Positions 41,856-50,945 of a stretch of DNA of 59,884 nt are shown here, piece after piece (within the stretch, counting starts at the first letter, position 1; every line of letters begins with the position of its first letter). The translations under genes were made by a program, and so were the position numbers. The notes under the pieces are model-generated. The model saw only the letters and a program-made list of their open reading frames with translations. It did no database searches and was not told the origin of the DNA. Source of the stretch: MGIIb-P sp963934015 (GTDB lineage Archaea; Thermoplasmatota; Poseidoniia; Poseidoniales; Thalassarchaeaceae); assembly GCA_963934015.1 (NCBI GenBank), contig CAWVWT010000009.1:1-59884 (forward strand), in the 5' to 3' direction.

Positions 41856-42875
41856 ATGGGCTGCAATCTCCGTGACCTCGCTTCACCTGTATCCATTCAG
41901 ATGAGTGACCTTGCGGGGCAACGTGTGGCTGTGGATGCATTTCTCACCGCTTACCAATTCATCACCAGTCTACGCGCACGAGGGGAGGGCAAAGATGGAA
42001 CCTACCTGCGAGATAGTAATGGTAGACCTGTATCTCATCTAATGGGATTCCTCGACCGAAGCGCGAAGTTGATTGAAGCGGGAATTGATCCCGTATTCGT
42101 TTTTGACGGTAGGCCACACGAACTCAAATTCGAAACCTTGGCTGGACGGAAAGAAAGGCGGGTTAACGCTATGCAGAAATGGGAAGCCGCCATCGAGGCT
42201 GAAGATTGGAAAGCCGCTGACAAACTGGGAGCGCAGGTTGTGTCATACACACCAGAAATGGTGCAAGAAACCCAACAAATGCTCGACCTGCTGGGCATCT
42301 CTTGGATAGAGGCACCCATGGAAGCAGAAGGGGCTGCTAGTGTCTGGTGTCGACAAGGGCTGGTTGCGGGGGTTGCCAGTCAAGATTGGGATGTACTTCT
42401 GTATGGTAGCCCTGTGATGGTTCGAAATTTAACCAGTCATGGTTCCAAGAAATTCGGACGCGTGATTACAGCAGAACGAATTGTATTGGCTGATCTTCTC
42501 AAGGAACACGATATTACACATGAGCAACTGGTCGATTTAGGCATTATGGTTGGAACTGATTTCCACCCAGGTATACGTGGAATCGGACCCAAAACTGGGC
42601 TCAAATTAATCAAAGAGCACGGGACCATTGAAGCGGTTTGTGAAGCTAAAGAGAAGGATATTCCTGAACGCCTAGATGAAATTCGTGAGTTGTTCCTGAA
42701 TCATCCTGTATCTGGGGAACTACCTGCATCTGGTGTGACGGATGAAGATGGCCTCAAGCAATTTCTCATCAATGAACGTGATTTCAGTGAGCGACGTGTA
42801 GACCGGGCCCTTGAGCGAATAAAGGGAGCCGGTAGAATGCGAACCAAAGGGCAATCAACACTCTTTGACTTCTGA
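41856..42875 (+). CDS. fen: Flap endonuclease 1
   Basis: Structure-specific 5' nuclease that removes RNA primers and flaps during Okazaki fragment maturation. Conserved segments: RVAVDAFLTAYQFI, FVFDGRPHELK, EAPMEAEGAASVWCRQG and SQDWDVLLYGSP with the metal-binding acids, then GTDFHPGIRGIGPKTGLKLI, the H3TH DNA-binding motif. The last residues QSTLFDF are a PIP box. 339 aa is standard. The N-terminus MGCNLRDL replaces the usual MGV.L. GAGGCGA lies just upstream of the ATG, 8 nt after the previous gene's stop. Confidence 0.96.
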   Translation: MGCNLRDLASPVSIQMSDLAGQRVAVDAFLTAYQFITSLRARGEGKDGTYLRDSNGRPVSHLMGFLDRSAKLIEAGIDPVFVFDGRPHELKFETLAGRKERRVNAMQKWEAAIEAEDWKAADKLGAQVVSYTPEMVQETQQMLDLLGISWIEAPMEAEGAASVWCRQGLVAGVASQDWDVLLYGSPVMVRNLTSHGSKKFGRVITAERIVLADLLKEHDITHEQLVDLGIMVGTDFHPGIRGIGPKTGLKLIKEHGTIEAVCEAKEKDIPERLDEIRELFLNHPVSGELPASGVTDEDGLKQFLINERDFSERRVDRALERIKGAGRMRTKGQSTLFDF

Positions 42876-42917
42876 ACATCGGTGCAATCATAGCCACCTG
42901 TGCCTGGAACTAACACA

Positions 42918-44438
42918 ATGGAAGAGGCTGCAACCTCTGATGAGAGAGAAACCCTCGGCAGTCAAGTCCGATTCTGGAATGGATTGTTTATCCTCGCAAT
43001 TATTCTGAATTTGGTGGCTATTTTCACCAGTGACTTAGGCCTAGATACACATGTCGAAGGGGCCTATATTCAAACTGAAAATGGTTGGGCTCTCGACTGG
43101 GGTGATGTGAGAACTGAAGACCCCCTTGCCTCGAATCCAATGGATGCTCAAGATGTTCCTGAAAGTAGTGTCACGCCTGGAACAGTAATGCCATTTGCAA
43201 TCATTGGTTTTCTCGTCGCAATCATCACTGCAAATCGTATGGGTTTTAGCAAAGAAACGATTACTGTATTATTGCTGAACCCTGCACTCATCTTTTCGAT
43301 TGGAAGGGGTTACTCTGAATACACCTACCTTGCGATGATTGGGATTGCATGGGCCATCTGGAAAATGTCGCGGAATTACGGTTCGGAAAAAAATCCACTT
43401 GCGAGAGTTACGGCAATCGGGCTTTCCTCAATACTGGTTTTGTGGGTCTTGGTTTTGAAATGGAAAGCTGATCCATTTTCATTTACGTTCCCACTGATTG
43501 CACTGATTGGGATTGGGATGCTCATTGATCGTGCACCCAACCATTGGTTCAACCCACAAAAAGCGATAGCAGGGGGGTTTGCATTCGGATTACTAAGCAT
43601 CGTAAGTTTGGGTTTGTTGGGATACGGGTCGTTCTCTGTGGTGACTACAGATACAATTCGTTTCATTCAGGCCTTGCTGATTGCGATCTTTGGGGTCGTC
43701 ATTATCTACGGGATGTTCGGTATGATTCTGTGGCCATTCGCAACGATTACTTGGGGTAAAATGGCAAGTAATGATGACCGTTTAACAGGAGAACTAGCAC
43801 TTTTCATTGGGACAATGGCTGGCGCAATTGTGGCCTATGTGGCATGCCTGTGGACCTTTGAATCGATTCTCTGGAATTCAGAATGGCCTTGGCATATGTG
43901 GACAATGGGTAACAATGGGAGATATATCACAATCCTTGCCATTCCTTCTTATATCTTAATCAAACGAGTTAATGGTGATATCAATTGGGCTGAACGAAAC
44001 GCAATTATCGGTGTTTTACTGATTTTACCAATCTCCCTAGCAGCTGGTTTGCATGGCCAAACTTACTGGACTGATGATACCGCAGAAATTCTTTCAGACA
44101 ATATGGAAGATGGTGAGGACTTCCTCTTTATTCACGATACTACCCTGGGCATGCACTACCTATACACATTCCATACTCATATCGAAGAAGTGGTTGAGCG
44201 CAATATCACTGGGCACTGGCGCGCTCCTGATTCAGGTTGGGAAACAGAATTGTTCTCAGGTGAAACCATACAAAATCGTGGAAATTTATCCACGGTAAAA
44301 TGGATTGTACTGTCACCTGGAATCCAGTGGGATGCACCCGTTGAAGGGTGGTATCAAACAACTGGACAAGCTGATTTCATGAATGGTGGTGGAGAATGGA
44401 TCGTATGGACGACTCATTCTGAAGTGACTCTAGGCTGA
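42918..44438 (+). CDS. Polytopic membrane protein, possible GT-C glycosyltransferase
   Basis: About 506 aa with roughly 11 membrane helices, beginning WNGLFILAIILNLVAIF. The first extracytoplasmic loop contains LGLDTHVEGAYIQTENGWALDW, with acidic residues where GT-C glycosyltransferases carry their catalytic Asp. The last ~120 residues are soluble and extracytoplasmic (DDTAEILSDNMEDGEDFLFIHD, and GGGEWIVWTTHS). The GT-C idea rests on topology only. An in-frame GTG at 42900 would add six residues. A strong bidirectional terminator-like hairpin follows. Confidence 0.6.
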   Translation: MEEAATSDERETLGSQVRFWNGLFILAIILNLVAIFTSDLGLDTHVEGAYIQTENGWALDWGDVRTEDPLASNPMDAQDVPESSVTPGTVMPFAIIGFLVAIITANRMGFSKETITVLLLNPALIFSIGRGYSEYTYLAMIGIAWAIWKMSRNYGSEKNPLARVTAIGLSSILVLWVLVLKWKADPFSFTFPLIALIGIGMLIDRAPNHWFNPQKAIAGGFAFGLLSIVSLGLLGYGSFSVVTTDTIRFIQALLIAIFGVVIIYGMFGMILWPFATITWGKMASNDDRLTGELALFIGTMAGAIVAYVACLWTFESILWNSEWPWHMWTMGNNGRYITILAIPSYILIKRVNGDINWAERNAIIGVLLILPISLAAGLHGQTYWTDDTAEILSDNMEDGEDFLFIHDTTLGMHYLYTFHTHIEEVVERNITGHWRAPDSGWETELFSGETIQNRGNLSTVKWIVLSPGIQWDAPVEGWYQTTGQADFMNGGGEWIVWTTHSEVTLG

Positions 44439-44448
44439 AACGTAAGAG

Positions 44449-44480
44449 GCCCCCGCCTTGACCGAAGTCAAAACGGGGGC
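44449..44480. terminator. Bidirectional terminator-like hairpin
   Basis: Outer stem GCCCCCG (44449-44455) with CGGGGGC (44474-44480), inner stem TTGAC-CGAA-GTCAA (44458-44471). It lies between convergent genes. Confidence 0.65.
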
Positions 44481-44497
44481 ACAAACAATTGAACGAA

Positions 44498-44677
44498 TCA
44501 AGCGTTCTTGTCAGCTTGGACTTGCTTGCGCACGCCCTGTGCTGCGTTCTTTGTGCTCTGCATGGCCTTGCGTACACGAGTGCCCGCGGCTGAGTTGCCG
44601 CGGTCGTGCTTACCCGCATCCACGAGTGCTTCATTCAATGTGTCTATCATTCCTTGTACCATGTCGGCTACTGACAT
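44498..44677 (-). CDS. Small basic Hc1-like protein
   Basis: 59 aa: MSVADMVQGMIDTLNEALVDAG then KHDRGNSAAGTRVRKAMQS then TKNAAQGVRKQVQADKNA. It resembles the Hc1 histone-like family of chlamydiae and other bacteria, which share an amphipathic N-terminal helix followed by GN-K/S-AA-x-RVR and a second basic helix. A DNA- or RNA-binding nucleoid role is inferred. ATG 44677 was preferred because a small hairpin ends exactly at it; an upstream ATG at 44710 adds 11 residues. Similarity is from pattern memory and needs a profile search. Confidence 0.65.
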   Translation of the reverse strand: MSVADMVQGMIDTLNEALVDAGKHDRGNSAAGTRVRKAMQSTKNAAQGVRKQVQADKNA

Positions 44678-44689
44678 AGGGTCGGCCCT
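44678..44689 (-). promoter_or_regulatory. Small hairpin abutting the Hc1-like start
   Basis: mRNA AGGG-CCGA-CCCT then ATG, 4 bp. Short enough to be chance on its own. Confidence 0.25.
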
Positions 44690-44739
44690 CTGAAGAACGC
44701 TATTAATCATTCACCTTGGGAAGTCGGCTATTGAATCGG

Positions 44740-44760
44740 AAAAACCCCTATTGGGGCTTG
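44740..44760 (-). terminator. Intrinsic-type terminator of the giant secreted protein gene
   Basis: On the minus strand, CCCC-AATA-GGGG is followed by TTTTT. It lies 78 bp past the stop of the 1084-aa gene. Confidence 0.6.
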
Positions 44761-44766
44761 AAAAGT

Positions 44767-44794
44767 GACTTGGCCCGTCAAAAAGGGCAAAGTC
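44767..44794 (-). terminator. Second 3' hairpin of the same gene
   Basis: GACTT/AAGTC plus GCCC/GGGC separated by a one-base mismatch, with an 8-nt loop. It forms a tandem with the T-tailed terminator. Confidence 0.45.
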
Positions 44795-44837
44795 CCTTTA
44801 TTCGCCGAGCACACTAGGTGCGGACCCTGTTTTCAAA

Positions 44838-47800
44838 TCAGGATGTTCGAATAAACGAACTGTCAGCCTGCATGGTCCAAGCGGTACCATTTGGTGCCAA
44901 GTAAACCGTCTCTCCAGCGTGACCAGTCACATATTGACCACCAGGTGTAAGGTGAGTATAATCTGGGACTGAATTGACGATGGGGTTGGCTGCGACAGCA
45001 GGTGCGGGAGCAGCTGCTACGGGTGAGGCGAAAGCAACTTCAGTTCCCCAATCACTGACTGGGAGTTCTTCATCACGGCCGCCACGCAGTAGCATGGAAC
45101 CAAGAACACCTGCAATCACAAGCAGCAACACCAGACCAACTATGCCGCCAATGACCATGGCACTCATGCCACCAGATTGGGATGCATCAATATCTTCTCC
45201 AGTCTGCTCGTTATCTGTGTCATCGCCTGTTTCATCGATTGGATCAGTAACGTCAGACTCATCTATTGCCAGGTATGATATTGAAATCGATTCGTAATCA
45301 AATCCATCAGTTCCAACTGCGGTCACCATAATTTTCACTTCATCGAAATTGGCCAATCCATTCTCGGAAATGGAGGCTGCAACGAATGTGTGTCCTGTTT
45401 GGAAAGTTGAGGCGTCGATTGATTCGGTGCCATACGAGTGGCAAATACCGTTGTCGGTAGTACAAATCTGCCATTCTGTAACGATATTTGTCAATTCAAC
45501 ATCACTGAGTTGAACTATGAAGAAGGTTGGGTCTTTTCCGAAGAACATATCGGTGACCGCGATATCAATGTCGCCTGTGCTACCATCTGTACTCCAAACT
45601 AGCGGCACACTGTCAATCACATTGATCATCAAATTCCACTGACCTGCGTCACCATGGGAATCTTCTGCTGACAACTGAATCATGTATTGACCGGCTGTAC
45701 TGTACGTTGCTGTCAGGATTCCAGAAATCGGGTTGTACTGAACCATGCCTTCGGCAGATGCTACTGTTGCCCAAATCTCAGCGTCATCATCGTCGATGTC
45801 CATTAGACGATTTGCCAGATTCAATTCAAGGGTGTCATCGACCTGAACCATGAGATTCTCAAGACCTACTGCATCTAAGCGAGGAGCATCGTTGACATTT
45901 TGCACATGCACGTGAATTGGTGCTTCACTGAGTTGTCCATCTGCGTCAGTTGCTCGAACTGTGATGACGACACTACCAAAGGCATCATCATCAGAGGCTG
46001 TTGCCATCAATGTGTTTCCATAAATTTCGGCATCGAGAATATTAGCTGGTTCAACTGAAACAATGGACAAAGATAGGTCCATGACACTCGAAGGGTTGCC
46101 ATTGCTGTCAGTGTCCGTCAGGTGTTGAGCGAGGCCAAGTTGAACGCTTCCACCCTCATTATATGACTGAGCAGGGATACTAGACCAGCGAGGCTGACCA
46201 TTCTCAATTACACTGAACAACAGTGTGCCTGTGTTGGTGTCTTCGCCATCATTGATTGTAATGCCAAGACCTTGTGGCTGGGGGTTACCCATATTGTCCC
46301 ACTGCATTGTTTCGAAGTTTACTTCGATTTCACCATCTGAGGCGTGCCATGCAATAAATGACGGGTCCTGACTGGTAATAACCAAGTTAGTCAAATCAGT
46401 TTCAGCATCGCAGACAAGGCCTGCAAGTGAAACATTCTCATTGGTCTGCACCTTCACGGTCGGTAGACCTGGGAAGAATGGGCAATCCAGAGGGGCATTC
46501 TCAGGTTGGCTCGGATCGACAACAACTGGTAGACCATTCATCAGACTGAAAGCTGAAGTCATGGATGACCAAACACTGGTCTGACCCCGGTTATCTGTGA
46601 GACGTGCACGCACATCGTAATCGCCGCTACCTGCGGTCTGAACCGGATCGACGGTGAACACATACCGCTCATACGGAGTTCCTGCCTGAGTCAAACTCAT
46701 GGGGTCAGTCACCCAAGTGCTTTCCCAGATGTTCAAGCCGGAAGGCGATACTTCGAATTCCGGAGTCATCGTCGCCAATGTGTCAACATTGTCGCGCGCA
46801 TTGCCAGTCACATCGAAATCGAGTGTACCACCTCGTGGAATTGCGGTGTTTCCATCTGCGATTGGAGTATCTGTACTCGGGGAGTAATCATGACTAATCC
46901 AGGCATCAAATCGGTTGTTGACTACCGGGTCATTCTCACCCAGGGTATTCATTAGACGAACTCGGAATGATTCAAGGCCATTTGGATCCATGGTTAATCC
47001 AGAGGTGTCAAATTGTGCGTTAACAGTTTGCGTTTGCCCAACGTTGAGATTATTCAAACTGGTGGCTTGGCCGATAGCATTCTCTGTCGCACCATCAACG
47101 TGGTACAACTGAATGGAGCCGCCATCAGAGTAGTCCTCTGTGCCAGTGTTCGCTATGGTTCCCGCAAGACTCAGAGTCTCGCCAGCAAGGAAGCCATCGA
47201 AGTTTGAATCGTCATTGGTAATGGTCAAATCAGTCACAGACAGATCCATTGGATTCATCGTGGCATCCGTTGCCACGAAGACATCAGCGTAGGTAGAGTG
47301 CGCACCACCCGTGAGTGCTGCAACGGTGTTGAAGTTCTGTGCTGCGGTTGCACTACCGTACCCACGAACTGTACTGATGGGTTCAGACCATGAGGTTGTC
47401 ACAGGTGTGTTGGATGTGAGTTGTAACGACCGGAATCCGGAGTTGCTAGAGTCCAACAACCACTTCTTAATGACGTTGTGAGGGTGGGTTGACCCGTCGT
47501 TATAGGTGTCCGGACATGTCTCTTCGGTAATGGCTGAGAGAACGTATACAGTCACGCTTCCAGTACCAAGATAGGTGGCCGTCACATCGATATCCATGTT
47601 CGAGCCACTCACGGTCTGAGTGAGCGAAATAGAATAATCGTTGACGTTCTTCATGTCTCCACCAGATGAGAACTGACTGTCGTAAGCCGCGTTACCTGAG
47701 GCGGCTCCGACCGGGTGGTAGGTGCCAGTATTTGCATCTCCGAAAGAGGCAGTTGGAATTCCCGTGCTATCATACATCACATGGCTTCGACGATTGAGAG

Positions 47801-48092
47801 GGTCGGGTGGATAGGAACCGCCTGATTCAAAATAAGAGAGATAAGTGAATTCGGAAGGGAAGTTCGTTTTCAAAGCATGCATCGAGGGAGAGCCACCGTT
47901 TTGGCAGGGAGCACACCAGTCCGCCCCCACATATTCAGCGAAGACCGAATGACCGGGGCTGGTGGCAAAATGTGGATCTGCGAGTTCTAACAATTCAAGG
48001 TCTTTGTCTTCTTTTTCGCTGAAATCGATGATTCCATTCATCGATACCAAAATCATGATGGCTGCAGTCAGCAGTGTGTTCACATAGCGCAT
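44838..48092 (-). CDS. Giant secreted, membrane-anchored protein with thioredoxin-like and repeat domains
   Basis: 1084 aa. Signal peptide, then a thioredoxin-like domain with EYVGADWCAPCQNGGSP around residue 60, so disulphide chemistry outside the cell is likely. A CARDB-like part follows (LSVTDLTITNDDSNFDGFLAGETLSLAGTIANTG in sections), then cadherin/PKD-type beta domains with repeated DxNDAP-like ends (VQNVNDAPRLDAVGL). Near residue 985 a helix (VIGGIVGLVLLLVIAGVLGSML) anchors it, leaving an ~80-residue cytoplasmic tail with AAAPAPAVAANP and GETVYLAPNGTAW. ATG 48092 (MRYVN) is 9 nt from the SD; ATG 48098 is the alternative. Probably a surface adhesion or substrate-binding protein. Confidence 0.8.
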   Translation of the reverse strand: MRYVNTLLTAAIMILVSMNGIIDFSEKEDKDLELLELADPHFATSPGHSVFAEYVGADWCAPCQNGGSPSMHALKTNFPSEFTYLSYFESGGSYPPDPLNRRSHVMYDSTGIPTASFGDANTGTYHPVGAASGNAAYDSQFSSGGDMKNVNDYSISLTQTVSGSNMDIDVTATYLGTGSVTVYVLSAITEETCPDTYNDGSTHPHNVIKKWLLDSSNSGFRSLQLTSNTPVTTSWSEPISTVRGYGSATAAQNFNTVAALTGGAHSTYADVFVATDATMNPMDLSVTDLTITNDDSNFDGFLAGETLSLAGTIANTGTEDYSDGGSIQLYHVDGATENAIGQATSLNNLNVGQTQTVNAQFDTSGLTMDPNGLESFRVRLMNTLGENDPVVNNRFDAWISHDYSPSTDTPIADGNTAIPRGGTLDFDVTGNARDNVDTLATMTPEFEVSPSGLNIWESTWVTDPMSLTQAGTPYERYVFTVDPVQTAGSGDYDVRARLTDNRGQTSVWSSMTSAFSLMNGLPVVVDPSQPENAPLDCPFFPGLPTVKVQTNENVSLAGLVCDAETDLTNLVITSQDPSFIAWHASDGEIEVNFETMQWDNMGNPQPQGLGITINDGEDTNTGTLLFSVIENGQPRWSSIPAQSYNEGGSVQLGLAQHLTDTDSNGNPSSVMDLSLSIVSVEPANILDAEIYGNTLMATASDDDAFGSVVITVRATDADGQLSEAPIHVHVQNVNDAPRLDAVGLENLMVQVDDTLELNLANRLMDIDDDDAEIWATVASAEGMVQYNPISGILTATYSTAGQYMIQLSAEDSHGDAGQWNLMINVIDSVPLVWSTDGSTGDIDIAVTDMFFGKDPTFFIVQLSDVELTNIVTEWQICTTDNGICHSYGTESIDASTFQTGHTFVAASISENGLANFDEVKIMVTAVGTDGFDYESISISYLAIDESDVTDPIDETGDDTDNEQTGEDIDASQSGGMSAMVIGGIVGLVLLLVIAGVLGSMLLRGGRDEELPVSDWGTEVAFASPVAAAPAPAVAANPIVNSVPDYTHLTPGGQYVTGHAGETVYLAPNGTAWTMQADSSFIRTS

Positions 48093-48101
48093 GCTCATGG
48101 T

Positions 48102-48143
48102 TCCTCCTGTAAGGAGGATGCTATTAAAAACACCCTACAGGAG
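48102..48143 (-). promoter_or_regulatory. SD-sequestering leader with alternative pairing
   Basis: mRNA: TCCTCCT-TAC-AGGAGGA, a perfect 7-bp triloop hairpin (48118-48102) whose 3' arm is the SD, 3 nt before ATG 48098 and 9 nt before ATG 48092. Upstream CTCCTGTA (48143-48136) can instead pair 8 bp with TACAGGAG (48111-48104). Confidence 0.6.
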
Positions 48144-48275
48144 TCACTTTCCCGATAAAGGGGAAATAAGAAGATTAAGGGTTCATGGAATATCTAACAG
48201 ACCGGGTGAAAGCGTTGGCCTTTAGCGATTGGTTCAAGTCCAATCATTTAGCCGAACAACTGAGGAGACTGTGGT
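48144..48275. promoter_or_regulatory. Divergent leader region upstream of aceE
   Basis: Contains TTTCCC/GGGAAA (48148-48166 region) and GATTGG-TTCAAGT-CCAATC (48227-48245), a hairpin resembling a tRNA T arm. No matching tRNA acceptor, D or anticodon arm seen. No TATA box assigned with confidence. Confidence 0.3.
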
Positions 48276-50945
48276 ATGGTCGATGCTGGCTACCGAAGCG
48301 CACTTCCTGACCCCGACGAAGGGGAAACTGAAGAATGGCGTGAGTCTATTCTCTCCGTCGAGGAAAATCTTGGTGCTGCTCGAGCACGCCATCTATTGCA
48401 AGAAGCGGTGAATGCGGCTAATTCAGTCGGTGTTCCAGTCGGTGAATTAACACAAACCGCATACATCAATACGATTCATCCTGATGACCAAAAGAACTAC
48501 CCTGGAAACCTGCAAATGGAAGGGGACATTCTCGATGTTATCCGCTGGAATGCGATGATGATGGTAACCCGTGGGAACAAATACTTCGAAGGGATTGGGG
48601 GGCATATCTCGACCTATGCGAGCACTGCACATCTGTGGGAGGTCGGTTTGAATCATTTCTTCAGGGGTAAAGATGGTGAAGGAAATGGTGATCACGTCTA
48701 TTGGCAGGGACATGCGAGTCCTGGTTTGTATGCTCGAGCTTGGATGGAGGGGAGAATGGATGAAGCAAGAATGGAAAATTTTCGTCAGGAAGCCTTCAAC
48801 GAAGGTTTGTCCTCATACCCTCACCCACGTCTAATGCCTGAATATTGGGAATACCCTTGTGTAAGTATGGGTCTAGGTGCCATGACAGCGATTCGCCAAG
48901 CCCGTTTCAATCGCTATCTTCACAATCGTGATTTGGTTGATACCTCACAAAGTACATCTTGGTATTTCATGGGTGATGGAGAATCCGATGAGCCAGAATC
49001 ACTCTCGGAATTAACACTCGCATCGCGTGAAAAGTTGGACAACATTGTGATGGTCATTAACTGCAACTTGCAACGACTGGATGGACCTGTGAGAGGAAAT
49101 GGTAAGATTGTGCAAGAACTTGCAGCACGGTTTACTGGAGCCGGTTGGAATGTCATCAAATGTCTGTGGGGTTCATCTTGGGATCATCTATTTGCCAAAG
49201 ATACGGAAGGGGTTTTGGCTGCACGTCTTGAAGCACTTGCTGATGGTGATGAGCAGAGAATCATGACGGGAGATGGGGCGATGATTCGTTCCGATTTATT
49301 CAACACTCCAGAACTTGCCGCAATGGTCTCGCACCTATCTGATTCCGAGTTGGAGGCATTAACCAATGATGTAGGTGGCCATGATCCAGTGAAAATTTAC
49401 GCCGCATATTCAGCCGCCAGAGGGCATACTGGGCGGCCGACTGTTGTCCTTGCAAGAACCATCAAAGGGTGGGGCTTGGGGCCTTCGTTCGCAGGAAGAA
49501 ACTCAACACATGGAAAAAAGAAAGCCGACCAAAAAGTGTTGCAATTCATGCGAGACGATATGGGATTGGCATTTGGTGATAGCGAACTAGAAAATTTACC
49601 GTATCTTCAACCCGGAAATTATCCCGATGAAGTCAACTATTTACTCCAACAGCGTGAACAATTGGGTGGGTTTTTGCCCGAACGTCGAAACCAGAAAATG
49701 GGGCTCTCTGCCCCGAAAAATGAGGCGTATTCGGAATTCGATGATGGAACCAAAGGTAATCTCAAAGTCAGCACAACCATGGTTTTTGTTCGATTGATGC
49801 GGAGTTTGATGAAAGTGGATGGATTTGGTAAGCATGTTGTCCCAATCGTTCCCGATGAAGCAAGAACATTCGGCATGGATCCGCTGTTCAGCGAATTTGG
49901 GATCTATGCACCAGATGGGCAACTGTACAAACCCGTCGACCATTCTGTATTGATGAAATACAAAGAAAGTAAGAGTGGTCAAATTCTCGAAGAAGGTATC
50001 AACGAAGCGGGTGCAATGTCGACATTTATTGCCAGCGGTACGTCATATTCAACACAGGTTTGTGCCACGATACCATTCTACATCTATTACTCAATGTTCG
50101 GATTCCAACGCGTAGCTGATTTGATTTGGTCTGCTGCAGATAGCCGTGCGCGAGGATTCCTAATCGGTGCAACTGCAGGTCGGACCACCCTCAATGGTGA
50201 AGGTTTGCAACACCAAGATGGGCATTCACATTTGATGGCCATGACCAATCCGGCCGTGCGTGCATGGGATCCTGCGTATGCCTACGAATTGGCGACGATT
50301 ATCAAGCATGGAATCAATGAAATGTGCAATGATGAAAAAGATGTCATCCACTACATCACCGTCTACAACGAGAATCATTCGATGCCCGCTAAACCAAATG
50401 GTGTAGATGAGGGAATTATTCGAGGATTATATCGCATCAGTGGAAAAAGTGGAGCAAAAGTTAGACTATTAGGTTCAGGACCGATTATGCTACAGGTTGA
50501 ACGAGCTGCAGAAATACTCGCAAAACTCGATATCCCATGCGAAATTTGGTCGGTCACATCCTATGGTGAACTTCGTCGTGATGCCGCGAATGTTGAAAGA
50601 TGGAATCGACTCCATCCTTCAGAAAATATTCGTTCATCTTGGGTTGCTGAACACTTGGATGATAGTGTGGGGACTACCGTGGCGGTAAGTGACAACATGA
50701 TGGCCGTTCCCGATTTAATTCGGCAGTGGGTTTCTGGTGATTATGTGGTACTAGGTACCGATGGTTTTGGCCGTTCAGATACACGTGAGGCTCTTCGGCG
50801 ATTCTTTGAAATTGATGCTGAACATATCGTACTCGCTACTCTATCCTCTCTGGTACGACGCGGTGAAATCGAAGGTGCTGTCTACGATGATGCTGTGAAG
50901 AATTTGGGTATTTCATTGGAAAGGGACGATATTACGTCGATTTAG
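48276..50945 (+). CDS. aceE: Pyruvate dehydrogenase E1 component, homodimeric type
   Basis: Thiamine diphosphate enzyme that decarboxylates pyruvate and passes the acetyl group to E2 lipoate. 889 aa matches bacterial AceE. Conserved parts: NPYINTI-like AYINTIHPDDQKNYPGN, GGHISTYASTAHLWEVGLNHFFRG, HASPGLYARAWMEGR, and the ThDP motif MGDGESDEPES ending in VINCNLQRLDGPVRGNGKI. C-terminal half has GISYSTQ-like SGTSYSTQVCATIPFYIYYSMFG. AceE is typical of gammaproteobacteria and actinobacteria, so horizontal origin is likely. No E2 or E3 gene in this window. Overlaps the convergent deacetylase by 14 bp. Confidence 0.95.
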   Translation: MVDAGYRSALPDPDEGETEEWRESILSVEENLGAARARHLLQEAVNAANSVGVPVGELTQTAYINTIHPDDQKNYPGNLQMEGDILDVIRWNAMMMVTRGNKYFEGIGGHISTYASTAHLWEVGLNHFFRGKDGEGNGDHVYWQGHASPGLYARAWMEGRMDEARMENFRQEAFNEGLSSYPHPRLMPEYWEYPCVSMGLGAMTAIRQARFNRYLHNRDLVDTSQSTSWYFMGDGESDEPESLSELTLASREKLDNIVMVINCNLQRLDGPVRGNGKIVQELAARFTGAGWNVIKCLWGSSWDHLFAKDTEGVLAARLEALADGDEQRIMTGDGAMIRSDLFNTPELAAMVSHLSDSELEALTNDVGGHDPVKIYAAYSAARGHTGRPTVVLARTIKGWGLGPSFAGRNSTHGKKKADQKVLQFMRDDMGLAFGDSELENLPYLQPGNYPDEVNYLLQQREQLGGFLPERRNQKMGLSAPKNEAYSEFDDGTKGNLKVSTTMVFVRLMRSLMKVDGFGKHVVPIVPDEARTFGMDPLFSEFGIYAPDGQLYKPVDHSVLMKYKESKSGQILEEGINEAGAMSTFIASGTSYSTQVCATIPFYIYYSMFGFQRVADLIWSAADSRARGFLIGATAGRTTLNGEGLQHQDGHSHLMAMTNPAVRAWDPAYAYELATIIKHGINEMCNDEKDVIHYITVYNENHSMPAKPNGVDEGIIRGLYRISGKSGAKVRLLGSGPIMLQVERAAEILAKLDIPCEIWSVTSYGELRRDAANVERWNRLHPSENIRSSWVAEHLDDSVGTTVAVSDNMMAVPDLIRQWVSGDYVVLGTDGFGRSDTREALRRFFEIDAEHIVLATLSSLVRRGEIEGAVYDDAVKNLGISLERDDITSI

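Noticed and set aside
48221..48252. tRNA-like T arm (GATTGG-TTCAAGT-CCAATC) upstream of aceE
   Set aside because: No pairing acceptor stem, D arm or anticodon arm could be found around it, so it is not called as a tRNA or pseudo-tRNA.
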